From NCBI RefSeq assembly GCF_018687715.1, contig NC_056758.1:29638967-29702966 (forward strand): a stretch of DNA of 64,000 nt. Direction: 5' to 3'. The position numbers and the translations under genes are program-made. Source of the stretch: Carya illinoinensis. Its lineage: Eukaryota; Streptophyta; Magnoliopsida; Fagales; Juglandaceae. Shown piece after piece: positions 46,748 through 58,877 of the stretch. The stretch's first letter is position 1, and each line of letters begins with the position of its first letter. The notes under the pieces were generated by a model. The model did no database searches and was not told the origin of the DNA. It saw nothing but the letters and a program-made list of their open reading frames with translations.

Positions 46748-47366
46748 GGCTCAAGGTTCACACATCACGGTAGAGTTTAGAGTTTTCTCCAATTATTTGA
46801 AGAAAGAAAAATTTTATTTAATATTTTCCATATCACGTATTAATATGTAATTTATTATTTTTAGTTTTTTATTTAAATACATACATATGATAAATAGAAA
46901 ACCCAAAATCTGGATGTGTTTTTTTGTCAATTTTAAATAAGAAAAGTTAAAGGGCAATGAGATGTGGATCATGTTATAAAAAGAATATAAAACAGAGATT
47001 GTAAATTGTAAATAGTAAGGCAATTGTGAATCCGTCTCTTTGACAAATATTACTTCCCACTCACGATTTGAGTTCTGCAAAATAGAATTTAATAATTATG
47101 TCTCCAAGATACAACATTGTTTGTATATTATATAGATTACAAATTCTAAATATTAGTTTTAGACCGAACCGATATAATAGTAAGAGATGCAATGTTTCGT
47201 TCGAAACATAAAGGGTTTTTATTGGAAAAGTATCTATCATTGACAATTATTAATAAATGTAAAAAAATTGAAGAAATGCATCACTTTGTTTGAATTAAAA
47301 TAAATCCATCACTTGCGACGATGCGTACGTGCTAAGTGCGTCTAAAGTGTCAATGCGTCGTACATG
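46748..47366. other. AT-rich intergenic region before copia B
   Basis: No gene is recognised. Two short minus-strand open frames (46814-47246) have no coding character. Confidence 0.35.
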
Positions 47367-47371
47367 CGGTC

Positions 47372-48771
47372 TGTTGAATACAAGGTTTCAAGTTTTATGT
47401 GATTATAAATCTACACATAAATTTTGATGATAACAAATGAATTCAAACAATAAAGGAGTTTCAAACTCAAGTTGTTCACACAATGGAATCAAGCACATCA
47501 AAGAATCAAGCATGAGCAAGAAGGAAACAAGTTCACATTAAAGTCATAGAATAATGTTGTAAATCTCTTAAAATTCGAAATTAGGATTAATGCTCAAAAT
47601 TAATATTTTATCATAAAGCATTAAAATACATTTTCCACATGTGCATGAATATTTTTGAAAATTAAATTTGAAAATTTTGAAAGATGATTGATTGTCATCT
47701 TTTGCATGTGCATGCCTTGATTAAAGGGTTGAACTTTGAAAATATTGAAGATGATTGATTGTCATCTTTCACATGTGCATGTTTTATTTGAATATTTTCA
47801 AAAGTGATTGATGCTTTTTTAGACTTATACAAAAGGTAGATGATTTTGTTTGAAAAATTTGAAAAGTAAAGTGTGCTCATTTTGTCATATGCAAAAAGTA
47901 AAAGATTAGGTTTGAATTTTTTGAAAAGGAAAATGTGCTCATTTTGTCATATGCCAAAAATAAAAGATTAGGTTTGATTTTTTTGAAAAAGTGAATGATG
48001 TTGTCTTTGACAATTGAAAAAGAAGAATCTTTTATTTGAAATTTTTGAAAAAGTGAATGATGTTGTCTTTGACAATTGGAAAAGAAGAATATTTTATTTG
48101 AACTTTTTGAAAAAGTGAATGATGTTGTCTTTGACATGTGATTTTTTTTAAATTTGAATATGAAGTCTCATATGCCTATAAATAGATCATTTGAGAGCTT
48201 TACATTCACAACACCAAGAGCATACAACATTCATTCAAAGCTTTCATTCTCTCTTCTCTAAGCATTGAGCCTTAATCCTTATTCATTTTGAGAGATGTAG
48301 TTTGCGCTGTATTGTTCTTATTTCACTCATTGAGAAGTGTTTTCTGATAACCTACCCACTATCAGCTCTTGTATCAGAAAAATGATGTGTATAACCCTTG
48401 TGTGTGTAGAAAGTATTCTACATGGGAAATAGTTGAATCACCATGTGTAAGGTGATTGCAAGTGTAGAGGGTGTTCTACAGGGATCCTTTGTAGCGGTGT
48501 TGTTCAAAGGTGTAATAGGTTTTTATCTCCACCTGAAGCAGGTTGAATAGTGAATTTGGGAATTCTCAAGGGGTAGCTTGAGGCGAGGACATAGGCAGTG
48601 GGGCCGAACCTCGTTAACATACTGAGTTTGCTTCTCTCTTACCCTTACTCTTTATATTTATTGTTATTTCATATTTTGTTTATATTTTATATTATATATT
48701 TGATTTATAATTGTTATTTTTTTAATACAACTCAATTCACCCTCCCTCTTGTGTTAGTCATCTAGGCAACA
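47372..48771 (+). repeat. 5' LTR of copia B
   Basis: 1400 bp. It has two copies of the gattgattgtcatctttt module, two of the gtgctcattttgtcatatgc module and three of the gaatgatgttgtctttgac module, the same counts as the 3' LTR of B. The TATA box is at 48177-48184. By eye about seven of the first 145 bases differ from the 3' LTR. Confidence 0.95.
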
Positions 48772-48830
48772 ATTGGTATCAGAGCTAAAAACTCTATTAT
48801 AAGATTAACTATCTTTTGAGTTAAGATCTT

Positions 48831-49373
48831 ATGGCTAACATTGCAGCTTCATTTGGTGAAGGTCAATCTAGCAGTCGGCCTCCACTCTTTTGTGGAGATA
48901 ATTACTCATTCTGAAAAGTTAGAATGAGAATATTTCTTTAAGCTCAAGGAAGAGAAATCTGGAAATGTATTGTAAATGGACCTTATATTCCAACAAAAGT
49001 GGTTGATGGAGTAAAAGTCAAAAAGGAAGAAGAAGAAAACCGATTTAGAAAATATTGTTGAAAACTTTACGAATGGAAAAAGAAATTTTGAAAAACTTCT
49101 TGGTAGTCAAAGATGTGTTTTTGACAAGGCAGGATTGAGATATATGTCAAAACACAAATACAAACCTTATAAAAATTTCTTTGATAATCATTCTACATCA
49201 AAGACTAATATTCAAAATTCTTTTCATAAAAATAATTTTGTCAAAAAATGATGTTATTATAATCATTCAAGTTTTTCATATATGTCACATGCTATTTGTA
49301 ATTTTTGTAATAGAAATGGTCATAATTATCATACTTGTCCTATTAGAAGAAATCATACAATAACTATTAGGCC
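48831..49373 (+). pseudogene. Copia B gag remnant fused to the gag-pol linker
   Basis: The ATG at 48831 opens MANIAASFGEGQSS, but a TGA replaces the Trp of the SFWKV motif at about 48912. After the words aaaaggaagaagaag (about 49022-49036) the sequence jumps to what is position ~28181 in copia A, so most of gag including the zinc knuckle is missing. The join shares the short word aagaa with both sides, as in a microhomology deletion. The linker then runs on with its own knuckle remnant to about 49373 with a stop at about 49248. Confidence 0.85.
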
Positions 49374-50760
49374 ATATGGGTACCTAAAAATCTTGTTTCT
49401 TCTAATACTAATAAATAAAGGACCCAAAGAACTTGGGTACCAAGAAAAATCATTTTAATTGTTTTTATAGGTATGCATGAAGTCATCCACAAACAAAAAT
49501 AAGTGGTTTTTAGATAGTGGATGTTCAAGACACATGACGGGAGACAAGACTAAGTTCTTTGATCTTAGATCTAAAGAAGAAGGACACGTGACATTTAGAG
49601 ACAACTCGAAAGGGAAGATCGTGGGAATAGGTAAAATTAGTAATGAATCTTCTCTCATAATTGAAGATGTTCTACTTGTTGAAGGTTTAAAACATAATCT
49701 TTTGAGTATAAGTCAATTATGTGATAAAGGATTTACAGTTACTTTCAAAATGGATAAATGCATTATTTTAAATGACCATGATTGTAATATTTGTTTTATT
49801 ACTTTTAGAAATAATAATGTTTATACAATCGATTTTGAAGAAATTACCTCACAAGATGCTATTTGCTTTTCAGTTCAAAATGAAACTAGTTGGTTATGGC
49901 GTAGAAGATTAGGTCATGCCAATATGGAACTTATTTCCAAACTTTCAAAAAATGATCTTGTGAGAGGTTTACCAAAAACAAATTTTCTTAAAGACAAAAT
50001 TTGTGATGCATTTCAATTTGGTAAACAAACAAAAAACTTCTTTTAAAACTAAGAAACATATTTCCACTACTAGACCATTGCAAATGATACACATGGATCT
50101 TTTTGGACCAAATAGAGTTGCAAGTCTAGGAGGAAAATATTATGCATTTGTTATTGTTGATGATTTCTCTAGATATACTTGGGTCATCTTTCTTGCTCAT
50201 AAAGATGAGGCACATAATACCTTTACCAAGTTATGCAAGAGAATTCAAAATGAAAAGGGCTATACTATTTCAAGTATCCGAAGTGATAGGGGAAAAGAGT
50301 TTGTTAATAAAAATATTGAAACATTTTGTGATGAAAACGGTTTTGTGCATAATTTTTCTGCTCCTCGAACTCCTTAACAAAATGGGGTAGTAGAGAGGAA
50401 AAATAGATATTTTCAAGAGATGGCAATAACAATGCTCAATGAGAACAAATTGCCTAGTTATTTTTGGGCCGAAGCGGTAAGTACTGCATGTTATGTTATA
50501 AATAGAGTTATACTAAGGTCTAAATTAGATAAAACCCCTATGAGCTTTGGAATGAGAAAAAGTCCAATATTGGTTACTTTCATGTATTTGGATGCAAATG
50601 TTTTATTTTGAATGACAGGGATAATTTAGGCAAGTTTGATGCAAAATCTGATGAAGGTATCTTTCTCGGGTATTCTACTAATAGTAAAGCTTATAGAGTA
50701 TTCAATAAAAAGACTTTGACTGTACAAGAATCTATGCATGTGGTATTTGATGAATCTAAT

Positions 50761-52767
50761 TGTGATGACCCGCTTTTGAGTGTATTTTCGCTGAAATAAT
50801 TGTTTTTATTTTAATTAATATATTAGTTTAATTATTTTAATTTATTTGCGTTTTAAAATTAGTTTTTAATTTATTTGATGTTGTGTTTTATTTCTTTTAG
50901 TTGTTTTGTGGTTTTTAATCTTTTTCGGCGGTTTGTTTCGTTTTCCCGGAGTGAGGATTGGACCTCATTTCTTTTCACATCTTTTTCCTTTTCTCTTTTT
51001 TCCTTTTTTCTTTTTTTTTTCTTTTTCCTTTCTTTTTTTTTCCTTTCTTTTTCTTTCTTCTTCTTTTTCTTTTTTTTTTTCCTTCGGCTTCCTCGCGTCC
51101 AAACTCCCCCCGATCGGCTCTCTCTCTCTCTTCTCTCTCCCTCACGGCCGAAGCCTTCTCTCTACCGGCCCACCGCCGTCCGGCCACCGTTTGGCCCCCC
51201 ACCGGTCCCAAACTCTTCCCCTCCCTCCGGCGCACCACCCCTCCAAAGCCCACCCCAATCGGCCGGCCGTTTGGCCGGAAAAGCTCTCCAAAGCCTCCAC
51301 GGATTTTGCTCCGATCCGCCGCCGTCGCTCCACCTCCGGCCACCATTTCTTCACCACTTCATCACCGGTCCCTTGCCGTCCTAACCCACCCATTTCCTGC
51401 CTCCAACGACCACTGGAACAGCTCCTACGAGCTTAGTTTCCGATTTGCACTTTCCGGCCATTTCTGGCGATTCCGCCACCACCCACGGCCGTTCATCACT
51501 TCTAATAGCTTCACAACCATCCCTAGACCATTCCCTATCAATTTCGTGTCCTAGTTTGTCCCCGTTCAAAAGTGGGTTTTTTCAAACCCACGGCCACAGT
51601 GAATTTTCACTGTGACGTTGCTTTTCCGCCGCCGTTTGCAACGCCGCCTGTTTTCTAAAATTACCGTATAGCGCTGTTAGTATTTTCCAAACCCTATTTT
51701 CAGATTTAAATATATATTGCTCTTTCAATAATTTATTGCTGCTGGTTGGTTGATTCCGGACTGAGTCCGAGGAGTTCGGGGGTCGGATGGATGGAGGACG
51801 GAGTTACTTGTTTTATTGATTTATGTTGGTTGGTTATTTTATTATGCATTGATATGGCATTACATGGTGCATGCACGTGTGTTTTTGTGTATGTGTGAAA
51901 AGCTTGTGTGTTGGCGTAAGTGGTCTTACGGGTGCGTGTGTATCATGACCCCAAGCCGGGATGAGGTATTATCCCGGTGGAGCTCCTCTGGTCACTTGGG
52001 AGCGGAATAAACTGAGTGATGTCCCCTGAGTTGTCGCTAGACGACGGGAGCGGGGGCTAGGGGTTGCTTGGCTACGAACGCGCTGAGTGCGGAACCGAGC
52101 ATCGCTCTACGCACCGACTCCGTGGCCCTTCGCTGGTGAGGGCTAGAGGATGCTTGGCTACGAACGTGCGGTGCACGGAACTGGGCATCGCTTGTTAGGT
52201 GTCACATGCGTGGTGGTACTCTGCGGTGTGGCACTGGAGCCAGGGTGTGCGGATGACCCCTAGGAGAGGTCATGGTGCATACAGATAAAAAATGTGATTT
52301 TGGCGTGTGTGGAAAACTGTGTCTTTGGGTTTTGTGCATTGGGCATGGTTCATGCATATTGTTTGAGTTCTATATGTGTTATTATCTGGTAGTGTTTGGG
52401 TTTTACTTACCTGCGGTACCATTTATGGTTCCGTAGCTTTTGGTGCAGGAGATGAGGATGAGGAGGAGGAGGCTGAGCCCGAGGATGCGGCTCCGCCGGG
52501 TTGCTGATGTTATGCTTTTCTTTATGGTTTTAAAACTGTATTTGTGTTTTGTAATATTTTATCTATGTACGTTTTAAACAGCTTGTATTACGTTAAGAAA
52601 AATTCTGGTACTTAGTTATGACTTTCGTTATCCGCTGCGTGTTTCTTTGTACACATATGTTGCCTTGCACACACTCGGCACCCGTCGATAGGATGGTGAC
52701 CCGGGTTATCTCCATTCGTACGTCTCGATTTCACCGTGTACGGGCGTGGGGATTTGGGGGCGTCACA
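50761..52767. mobile_element. Solo LTR, probably Ty3/gypsy, nested in copia B pol
   Basis: 2007 bp, TGTGATGACCCGC to GGGGGCGTCACA (TG...CA ends), with a perfect 5-bp duplication ctaat on both sides (50756-50760 and 52768-52772). Copia A reads straight through this point, so the insertion is exact. No gag or pol is inside, only LTR-type sequence: a polypyrimidine tract (50990-51080), a C-rich block (51100-51560), and two copies of a ~100-bp unit with gcttggctacgaacg (52045 and 52151). An internal polyacidic-coding stretch (gaggatgaggaggaggagg, 52454) is near the end. Unequal recombination between two LTRs is the usual origin. Confidence 0.88.
52040..52200. repeat. Direct repeat inside the solo LTR
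   Basis: Two copies of a ~100-bp unit: ggggctagggg, gcttggctacgaacgcgctg and ggaaccgagcatcgct, then gagggctagagg, gcttggctacgaacgtgcgg and ggaactgggcatcgct. They differ at scattered positions, mostly C/T or G/A. Confidence 0.75.
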
Positions 52768-52934
52768 CTAATTCTCCACTCTCCAAGAAATCTATTGATG
52801 AAGAAACATAAAGTATAAATAACACAGAAAGTCTCAATCTCAACAAAGAGAAAACAATAGAGGAAGTTCAACATGGAGCCATTAGGAAAGATCATCAAAA
52901 TTTAATACAAGATGCAACCAAACAGTGAAAATTT

Positions 52935-54578
52935 GTGAAAGATCATCCAGTGGAACAAATTTTAGGAGAACCTTCACAAGGTGTAAGTACTCGATCATCT
53001 CTTAGAAATATTTGCAATCATACTGCTTTTCTATCTCAAATTGAACCCAAAAATATTGATGACTCACTTCTTGATGAATCTTGGATTCTAGCTATGCAAG
53101 AAGAGTTGAATCAATTTGAAAGAAATGATGTTTGGACACTTGTTCCTAGACCCAAAAATCATACTATTATTGGAACAAAATGGGTTTTTGGAAACAAGAA
53201 AGATGAGTCCGGAGTCATTACTAGAAATAAGACTCGACTTGTAGCCCAAGATTTTAATCAAGAAGAAGGAATCGATTATGATGAGACATATGCACCTGTT
53301 GCAAGATTAGAAGCTATTCGAATACTACTTGCATATGCTTGTTATAAAGATTTCAAACTTTTTCAAATGGATGTTAAAAGTGCTTTCTTAAATGGTTTTA
53401 TAAATGAAGAGGTATATGTTGAGCAACCTCCAGGTTTTGAAAATCATATTTCTCCAAATCATGTTTTCAAACTCACAAAAGTATTGTATGGACTTAAACA
53501 AGCTCCTAGAGTTTGGTACGAGAGACTCAGTGGTTTCTTGATTAAAAAAGGTTTTTTAAGAGGAAAAATCGATACAACTCTTTTCATTAAATATGAAAAT
53601 GATGATATTCTTTTGATTCAGATTTATGTTGATGATATAATATTCGGTGCTACTAATGAAAATATGTGTCAAGTTTTTGCTAAGACTATGCAGAAAGAAT
53701 TTGAGATGAGCATGATGGGAGAACTTACATTCTTTCTCGGATTACAAATTAAGCAAGCAAAAAGTGGGACATTCATCAATCAATCAAAATATATTAAGGA
53801 ATTACTGAAAAAGTTTGGGATGGAAAATGCTAAGGAAATTGGAACACCAATGAGCCCATCAACTAAACTTGATAAAAATGAATCCGGTAAGCCAGTTAAC
53901 TCGAAGATATATCGAGGTATGATTGGTAGCTTATTATATTTAACAGCCAGTAGACCAGATATTATGTTTAGTGTGTGCTTATGTGCACGCTTTCAATCAT
54001 CTCCAAAAGAATCACATTTAATTGCAGTTAAACGCATTTTTAGATATCTTAGTGGTACAATTAACCTAGGGTTATGGTACCCTAAGCACACATCTTTCGA
54101 TCTAATCAGCTACACAGATGCAGATTATGCTGACTGTAAAATAGATCGAAAAAGCACTAGTGGAGCATGTCATTTCTTAGGTCATGCACTAGTTTCCTGG
54201 TTTAGTAAAAAACAAAATTCTGTTGCACTATCTACTGCTGAGGCAGAATATGTTGCTGCGGGTAGTTGTTGTGCTCAAGTTCTTTACATGAAGCAACAAC
54301 TTGAAGATTTTAAACTCATGTATAATCACATTTCAATCAAATGTAATAATACAAGTGCTATAAATCTTTCAAAGAACCCAATACAACATTCTAGAACTAA
54401 GCATATTGAAATAAGGTATCATTTTCTTCGAGATCATGTGCAAAAAGACGATATAATATTAGAGTTCACAAACACACACGATCAATTAGCAGATATTTTC
54501 ACAAAACCTTTACCAGAAGATAGATTATGTATGATCAGAAGAGAAATATGTATGATGCATGCTATGAATATCTCTTAA
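52935..54578 (+). CDS. Copia B reverse transcriptase and RNase H, open frame of 547 codons
   Basis: An uninterrupted reverse transcriptase and RNase H portion of a copia polyprotein. The start is only the first ATG after the break; in an intact element it would be internal. Reverse transcriptase motifs run from [11 protein letters not shown] (about residue 82) through [12 protein letters not shown] (about 150) and [14 protein letters not shown] to the catalytic YVDDIIFGA (about residue 235). RNase H follows with [10 protein letters not shown] (about 394), STAEAEYVA (about 433) and the terminal [17 protein letters not shown]. Compared with copia A, the catalytic aspartates are kept. It has no own promoter and probably is not translated alone. 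Confidence 0.9.
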   Translation: MKDHPVEQILGEPSQGVSTRSSLRNICNHTAFLSQIEPKNIDDSLLDESWILAMQEELNQFERNDVWTLVPRPKNHTIIGTKWVFGNKKDESGVITRNKTRLVAQDFNQEEGIDYDETYAPVARLEAIRILLAYACYKDFKLFQMDVKSAFLNGFINEEVYVEQPPGFENHISPNHVFKLTKVLYGLKQAPRVWYERLSGFLIKKGFLRGKIDTTLFIKYENDDILLIQIYVDDIIFGATNENMCQVFAKTMQKEFEMSMMGELTFFLGLQIKQAKSGTFINQSKYIKELLKKFGMENAKEIGTPMSPSTKLDKNESGKPVNSKIYRGMIGSLLYLTASRPDIMFSVCLCARFQSSPKESHLIAVKRIFRYLSGTINLGLWYPKHTSFDLISYTDADYADCKIDRKSTSGACHFLGHALVSWFSKKQNSVALSTAEAEYVAAGSCCAQVLYMKQQLEDFKLMYNHISIKCNNTSAINLSKNPIQHSRTKHIEIRYHFLRDHVQKDDIILEFTNTHDQLADIFTKPLPEDRLCMIRREICMMHAMNIS

Positions 54579-54626
54579 AAGATAGACTAGAGTCAATAAA
54601 AATAGAGATAGATTTTTTAAATACTT

Positions 54627-55064
54627 TTACATAAACTTGAGATTCTTAACCTCATGTTTGAGACGCTCATTCTCTTCATACAATATCTTGTCATTCTTAT
54701 CCATGGGAACCGGCAAGCGGAATGAAGAATCTAATAAAGATTTCAACTGTTTATTCTTTTGCCGAATGATTCATTCCCTTGTGTGAGACTCTTGAACAAT
54801 TCGTTGAAGTACAACAATTTGTTCTTTGAGCTTTTCAACTTCGTGATTTTTGACTTGTAGCCGCTGAGAAAAAGCAACAATAGAGGAAGAGTAGCGAGTC
54901 CCAAGACTCACCAAGTCATAAATAGCATCAGAATCTGACTTATTAGTCAGATTATTATTTTCTTGCTGCAACATGGCACCAATGGTAGCTGCAGAAAGAA
55001 CAGGAGGTTGAGATGTAGAATGCCTCATGGATGGATCTAGAGAAATGTTAGAAGAATGAGCCAT
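54627..55064 (-). CDS. Antisense ORF 1 of copia B, coiled-coil protein of unknown role
   Basis: The ATG at 55064 opens MAHSSNISLDPSMRHSTSQP. The first open part runs to a TGA at 54771 (98 codons including the stop), with core RYSSSIVAFSQRLQVKNHEV and coiled coil VEKLKEQIVVLQRIVQESH. Past the TGA the same frame stays open for 47 codons (LKSLLDSSFRLPVPMDKN, YEENERLKHEVKNLKFM) to the TAA at 54627. Unlike the A copy there are no other stops. An upstream longer frame to 55256 exists, but the TATA-like box at 55171 makes the 55064 ATG more likely. It is tail-to-tail with pol (49 bp apart). No known family is recognised. Confidence 0.7.
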
Positions 55065-55170
55065 TGAGAAAAAAAATAGAAGGCTTAAAACGAGAATGTT
55101 GAAGGAATGCAGATGAGTTATAGAGATGAGAAGAAAACTTGATGCGGATTGGATGAACTTCAGGACTGAT

Positions 55171-55176
55171 TTTATA
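55171..55176 (-). promoter_or_regulatory. TATA-like box of antisense ORF 1 (copia B)
   Basis: On the minus strand tctctataaaatcagtcc gives TATAAA about 107 bp upstream of the ATG at 55064, in the same place as in copia A. Confidence 0.55.
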
Positions 55177-55638
55177 GAGATAGCATAAAGAATAAGACAA
55201 GTTATCATCCAAGTCAAAGAGCAATTTATTTTTTTCCTGATTGGTGAAAATGACATTTTTAGAAACTCGGAGCCTTCAATCTAGTTTGTCAACAACATCA
55301 GACAATTTTTTTTAAATCTCTAGCCGCACTTGTCGGGTCACGGACGGATGAAATTTATTTATTTATTTATTTATTTTTAAATATCTACAGTGTCTACTAA
55401 TGCACCGTTTTCTTCAGGTCTATTTACTTGCTGCCGATCATTTTTAATGATGCCAAAAAGGGGAGAAGTTTTAGACTAGAACATTAACGTTGTTTAAATT
55501 GCTAAACTTGTTATATATACTTGGAATTATATCTATACTTTTACTTGAAAAACTAACGCATATTTTTAGGGGGAGCTTAAGTATTAATACAGGTTTCAAG
55601 TTCTATCAAGTATTTGTCATCATAAAAAAGGGGAAGAT

Positions 55639-57039
55639 TGTTGAACTCAAGATTTCAAGTTTTATGTGATTATAAATCTACACATAGATTTTGATGATAA
55701 CAAATGAATTCAAAGAATAAAGGAGTTTCAAGCTCAAGTTGTTCACACAATGGAATCAAGCACATCAAAGAACCAAGCATGAGCAAGAAGGAAACAAGTT
55801 CACATTAAAGTCATAGAGTAATGTTGTAAATCTCTTAAAATTCGAAATTAGGATTAATGCTCAAAATTAATATTTTATCATAAAGCATTAAAATACATTT
55901 TCCACATGTGCATGAATATTTTTGAAAATTAAATTTGAAAATTTTGAAAGATGATTGATTGTCATCTTTTGTATGTGCATGCCTTGATTAAAGGGTTGAA
56001 CTTTGAAAATATTAAAAATAATTGATTGTCATCTTTCACATGTGCATGTTTTATTTGAATATTTTTAAAAGTGATTGATGCTTTTTTAGACTTATACAAA
56101 AGGTAGATGATTTTGTTTGAAAAATTTGAAAAGTAAAGTGTGCTCATTTTGTCATATGCAAAAAGTAAAAGATTAGATTTGAATTTTTTGAAAAGGAAAA
56201 TGTGCTCATTTTGTCATATGCCAAAAATAAAAGATTAAGTTTGATTTTTTTGAAAAAGTGAATGATGTTGTCTTTGACAATTGAAAAAGAAGAACCTTTT
56301 ATTTGAAATTTTTGAAAAAGTGAATGATGTTGTCTTTGACAATTGGAAAAGAAGAATATTTTATTTGAATTTTTTGAAAAAATGAATGATGTTGTCTTTG
56401 ACATGTGATTTTTTTTAAATTTGAATATGAAGTCTCATATGCCTATAAATAGATCATTTGAGAGTTTTACATTCACAACACCAAGAGCATACAACATTCA
56501 TTCAAAGCTTTCATTCTCTCTTTTCTAAGCATTGAGCCTTAATCCTTGTTCATTTTGAGAGATGTAGTTTGCGCTGTATTGTTCTTATTTCACTCATTGA
56601 GGAGTGTTTTCTGATAACCTACCCACTATCAGCTCTTGTATCAGAAAAAGTGTGTGTATAACCCTTGTGAGTGTAGAAAGTATTCTACACGGGGAATAGT
56701 TGAATCACCACGTGTAAGGTGATTGCAAGTGTAGAGGGTGTTCTACAGGGATCCTTTGTAGCGGTGTTGTTCAAAGGTGTAATAGGTTTTTATCTCCACT
56801 TGAAGGAGGTTGAATAGTGAATTTGGGAATCTTCAAGGGGTAGCTTGAGGCGAGGACGTAGGCTGTGGGACCGAACCTCGTTAACATACTGAGTTTGCTT
56901 CTCTCTTACCCTTACTCTTTATATTTATTGTTATTTCATATTTTGTTTATATTTTATATTATATATTTGATTTATAATTGTTATTTTTTTTAATACAACT
57001 CAATTCACCCACCCTCTTGTGTTAGTCATCTGGGCAACA
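55639..57039 (+). repeat. 3' LTR of copia B
   Basis: 1401 bp, TGTTGAACTC to GGGCAACA, with internal tandem module counts 2, 2 and 3. The TATA box is at 56444-56451. The nearest upstream sequence is the polypurine tract aaaaaaggggaagat at 55624-55638. Confidence 0.95.
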
Positions 57040-57044
57040 CGGTC

Positions 57045-58877
57045 AATGTGAAAAATGACACTACTATTATGTGTATACTCTTTTATTCCATTTTAAATAT
57101 TGTAAAACTCATTCACTTATAAATTACTAAAAATTTACTTATCTTTCTAATGTAGGACTAACAAATAATCACATTAGAGGAAAACTTAAAAAAAAAAAAA
57201 AATCAAATTTGAAGGAAATATTTACAGTTGATATATTTTCAAGTCAATATGACACATAGAAAAAATCAATATAAAATATCAAGAATTCATTTCTCCTTAA
57301 ATAAACGTGGAGTCTCAATAATAAATAAATAAATAAATTTGGAGTCCCATTCACTACCCTAGTATATCAATTTGAGGTATGGTTAAAAAGAGAAATTAAA
57401 ATCACATTTAAATGATCAATATTTTTTAGTTAGATCTTATATAAATAAATTTATAAGTTAATATGATTTATTGTGGTACATTGTATAAATCTCTTTTTAT
57501 TATATAAAAAATCGAATGTATCCCATTTAAACACAACAATTTAGAAATTCTACTTTTATAAGACTTATGCTAAGTTATCCATTTAAATTTGTACTTCAAA
57601 AAGATTTGTTAATGTTACAATTTGTCATAGACAACTAAATATTTTATATATTATATTCTTATCTATTATGCTCAGTTGAGAATATTATAAAAGATGAATG
57701 TTACTCATCATCTCATATTAAATATTTTAATATTATATATTATTATTAAATTAATTGAATTGTTTTATTTATCATTAACACACCACATATTTATTATAGA
57801 AAAAATAAAAAAATCAAAAAAATAAGATGTGTGATGTTTCTGAATGATAAGTATAATTATTCATTATAAAATTCAAATTATATTTTTTTCTATCTAACTT
57901 TTATGTCCCAAGTTTATCATTATTTTATGAATTCTCAAGCAGCACGAATTAAAGTAAAATGCTTTCCTATGTTCTCGCTTTTCATAATAAAAGATCAAGT
58001 AAAAGTGGTTGTGATAATTCCTTCTAGCCGGTCTAAACCAATACATTGCAGCACACCCCTCCTATAGTAAGATAGTCTGTTCATTATACTATTTTAAAAT
58101 CATCATCAAACAGTCTCTTTTTATGGGAATGGGATGAGAGCTAATCTTTTAGTTTTGATTATCTATTTTTTTATTTTTATTTTATATTGTAATATGTATT
58201 GGATTTAAAAAGATTGTAGATGACTTTTATTCCATTGAACTTCTATCTTATATCTGTTAATTTATCTATAAAATATTTTATTTGTTGAGGAAAAGATAAA
58301 AAGGGGAGAATTTTTTATTGAAGTGGATTCGGATGTTCGGGTCATTCCGGTTAAAGAGAGTTTCTTTGAACATGCTTTCATGGCCTTTCTAAAACAGAAG
58401 TCTGATTGGTATCAACCACTCATCACGACCATGGCTTTTGTCCTCGAAATCAACGACCAGGACTCCACGAGGTGTACCTCCTCGGTCCCACGAAACAGAT
58501 TCTCCAAAAGGCGGGGCCCACAATTTTCCAGCGAACTCGCGGACGAAGAATCGAGGAGCCCTTCCACCGTGTGACCGTTCCACGTACTCTCCCGTCCACT
58601 CTCGTAAACCGCCATTGGCCAGATTAGAAAATGGTCAAAATCGAACCAGAACGCTCGGACCCTCGTCAATTATTACTCGCCGAGTCTCCCACTTTCAGTA
58701 AACACGAACGTATATGGTCGCTTCCTCACCAAGGCGGGAGAGACTGGAAGAGGAAGACTTTGCTGAAAGCGAAAGCTAACAAAGCCGTTTCCATTTCCAC
58801 CTCCCTTCGCTCTGTTCCCTCCTACAGCACCGCGAGAGAGAGAGAGTGTGTGTGAGAGAGAGACAGGGATTCTGGCA
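57045..58877. other. Intergenic region and helicase promoter side
   Basis: 57045-58310 is AT-rich with no gene. From about 58320 the base content rises sharply; this is probably the promoter and 5' untranslated region of the helicase gene. Open frames at 58323-58855 overlap on both strands and match no family I know. A GA-rich run, gcgagagagagagagtgtg (58830-58848), lies just before the start codon, as is common in plant leaders. Confidence 0.4.

Larger units (their letters stand above)
49477..54578 (+). pseudogene. Copia B pol, split by a solo LTR and broken in integrase
   Basis: Protease (WFLDSGCSRHMTGDKTKFF, 49505-49565) and the integrase zinc-finger part (RRLGHANMELISKL) form one frame to 50046. 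A one-base gain in an A run near 50030 shifts the integrase core (DDFSRYTWVIF, SDRGKEFVN) to a second frame, which meets a TAA at 50375 where the family has a Gln codon. Another shift lies near 50537. The solo LTR then separates the integrase C-terminus from reverse transcriptase. The downstream 52935-54578 part is fully open and is listed separately. Confidence 0.9.
47372..57039 (+). mobile_element. Ty1/copia retrotransposon B, same family as A
   Basis: LTRs at 47372-48771 and 55639-57039 begin TGTTGAA and end GCAACA. A perfect 5-bp target duplication cggtc sits at 47367-47371 and 57040-57044. The primer-binding site is at 48774, the polypurine tract at 55624-55638. Internally it matches copia A closely, with three large differences: about 1 kb is deleted between gag and pol, a 2-kb solo LTR is inserted in pol (50761-52767), and about 0.6 kb with antisense ORF 2 is missing. 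Without the solo LTR it is about 7.65 kb. The LTR pair looks slightly less diverged than that of A. Confidence 0.95.

Noticed and set aside
50875..51569. Several overlapping ORFs of 120-198 codons on both strands
   Set aside because: They lie in the polypyrimidine and C-rich part of the solo LTR; the frames are Phe/Ser/Pro-rich on one strand and Lys/Arg/Gly-rich on the other, an effect of composition, and no domain is present.
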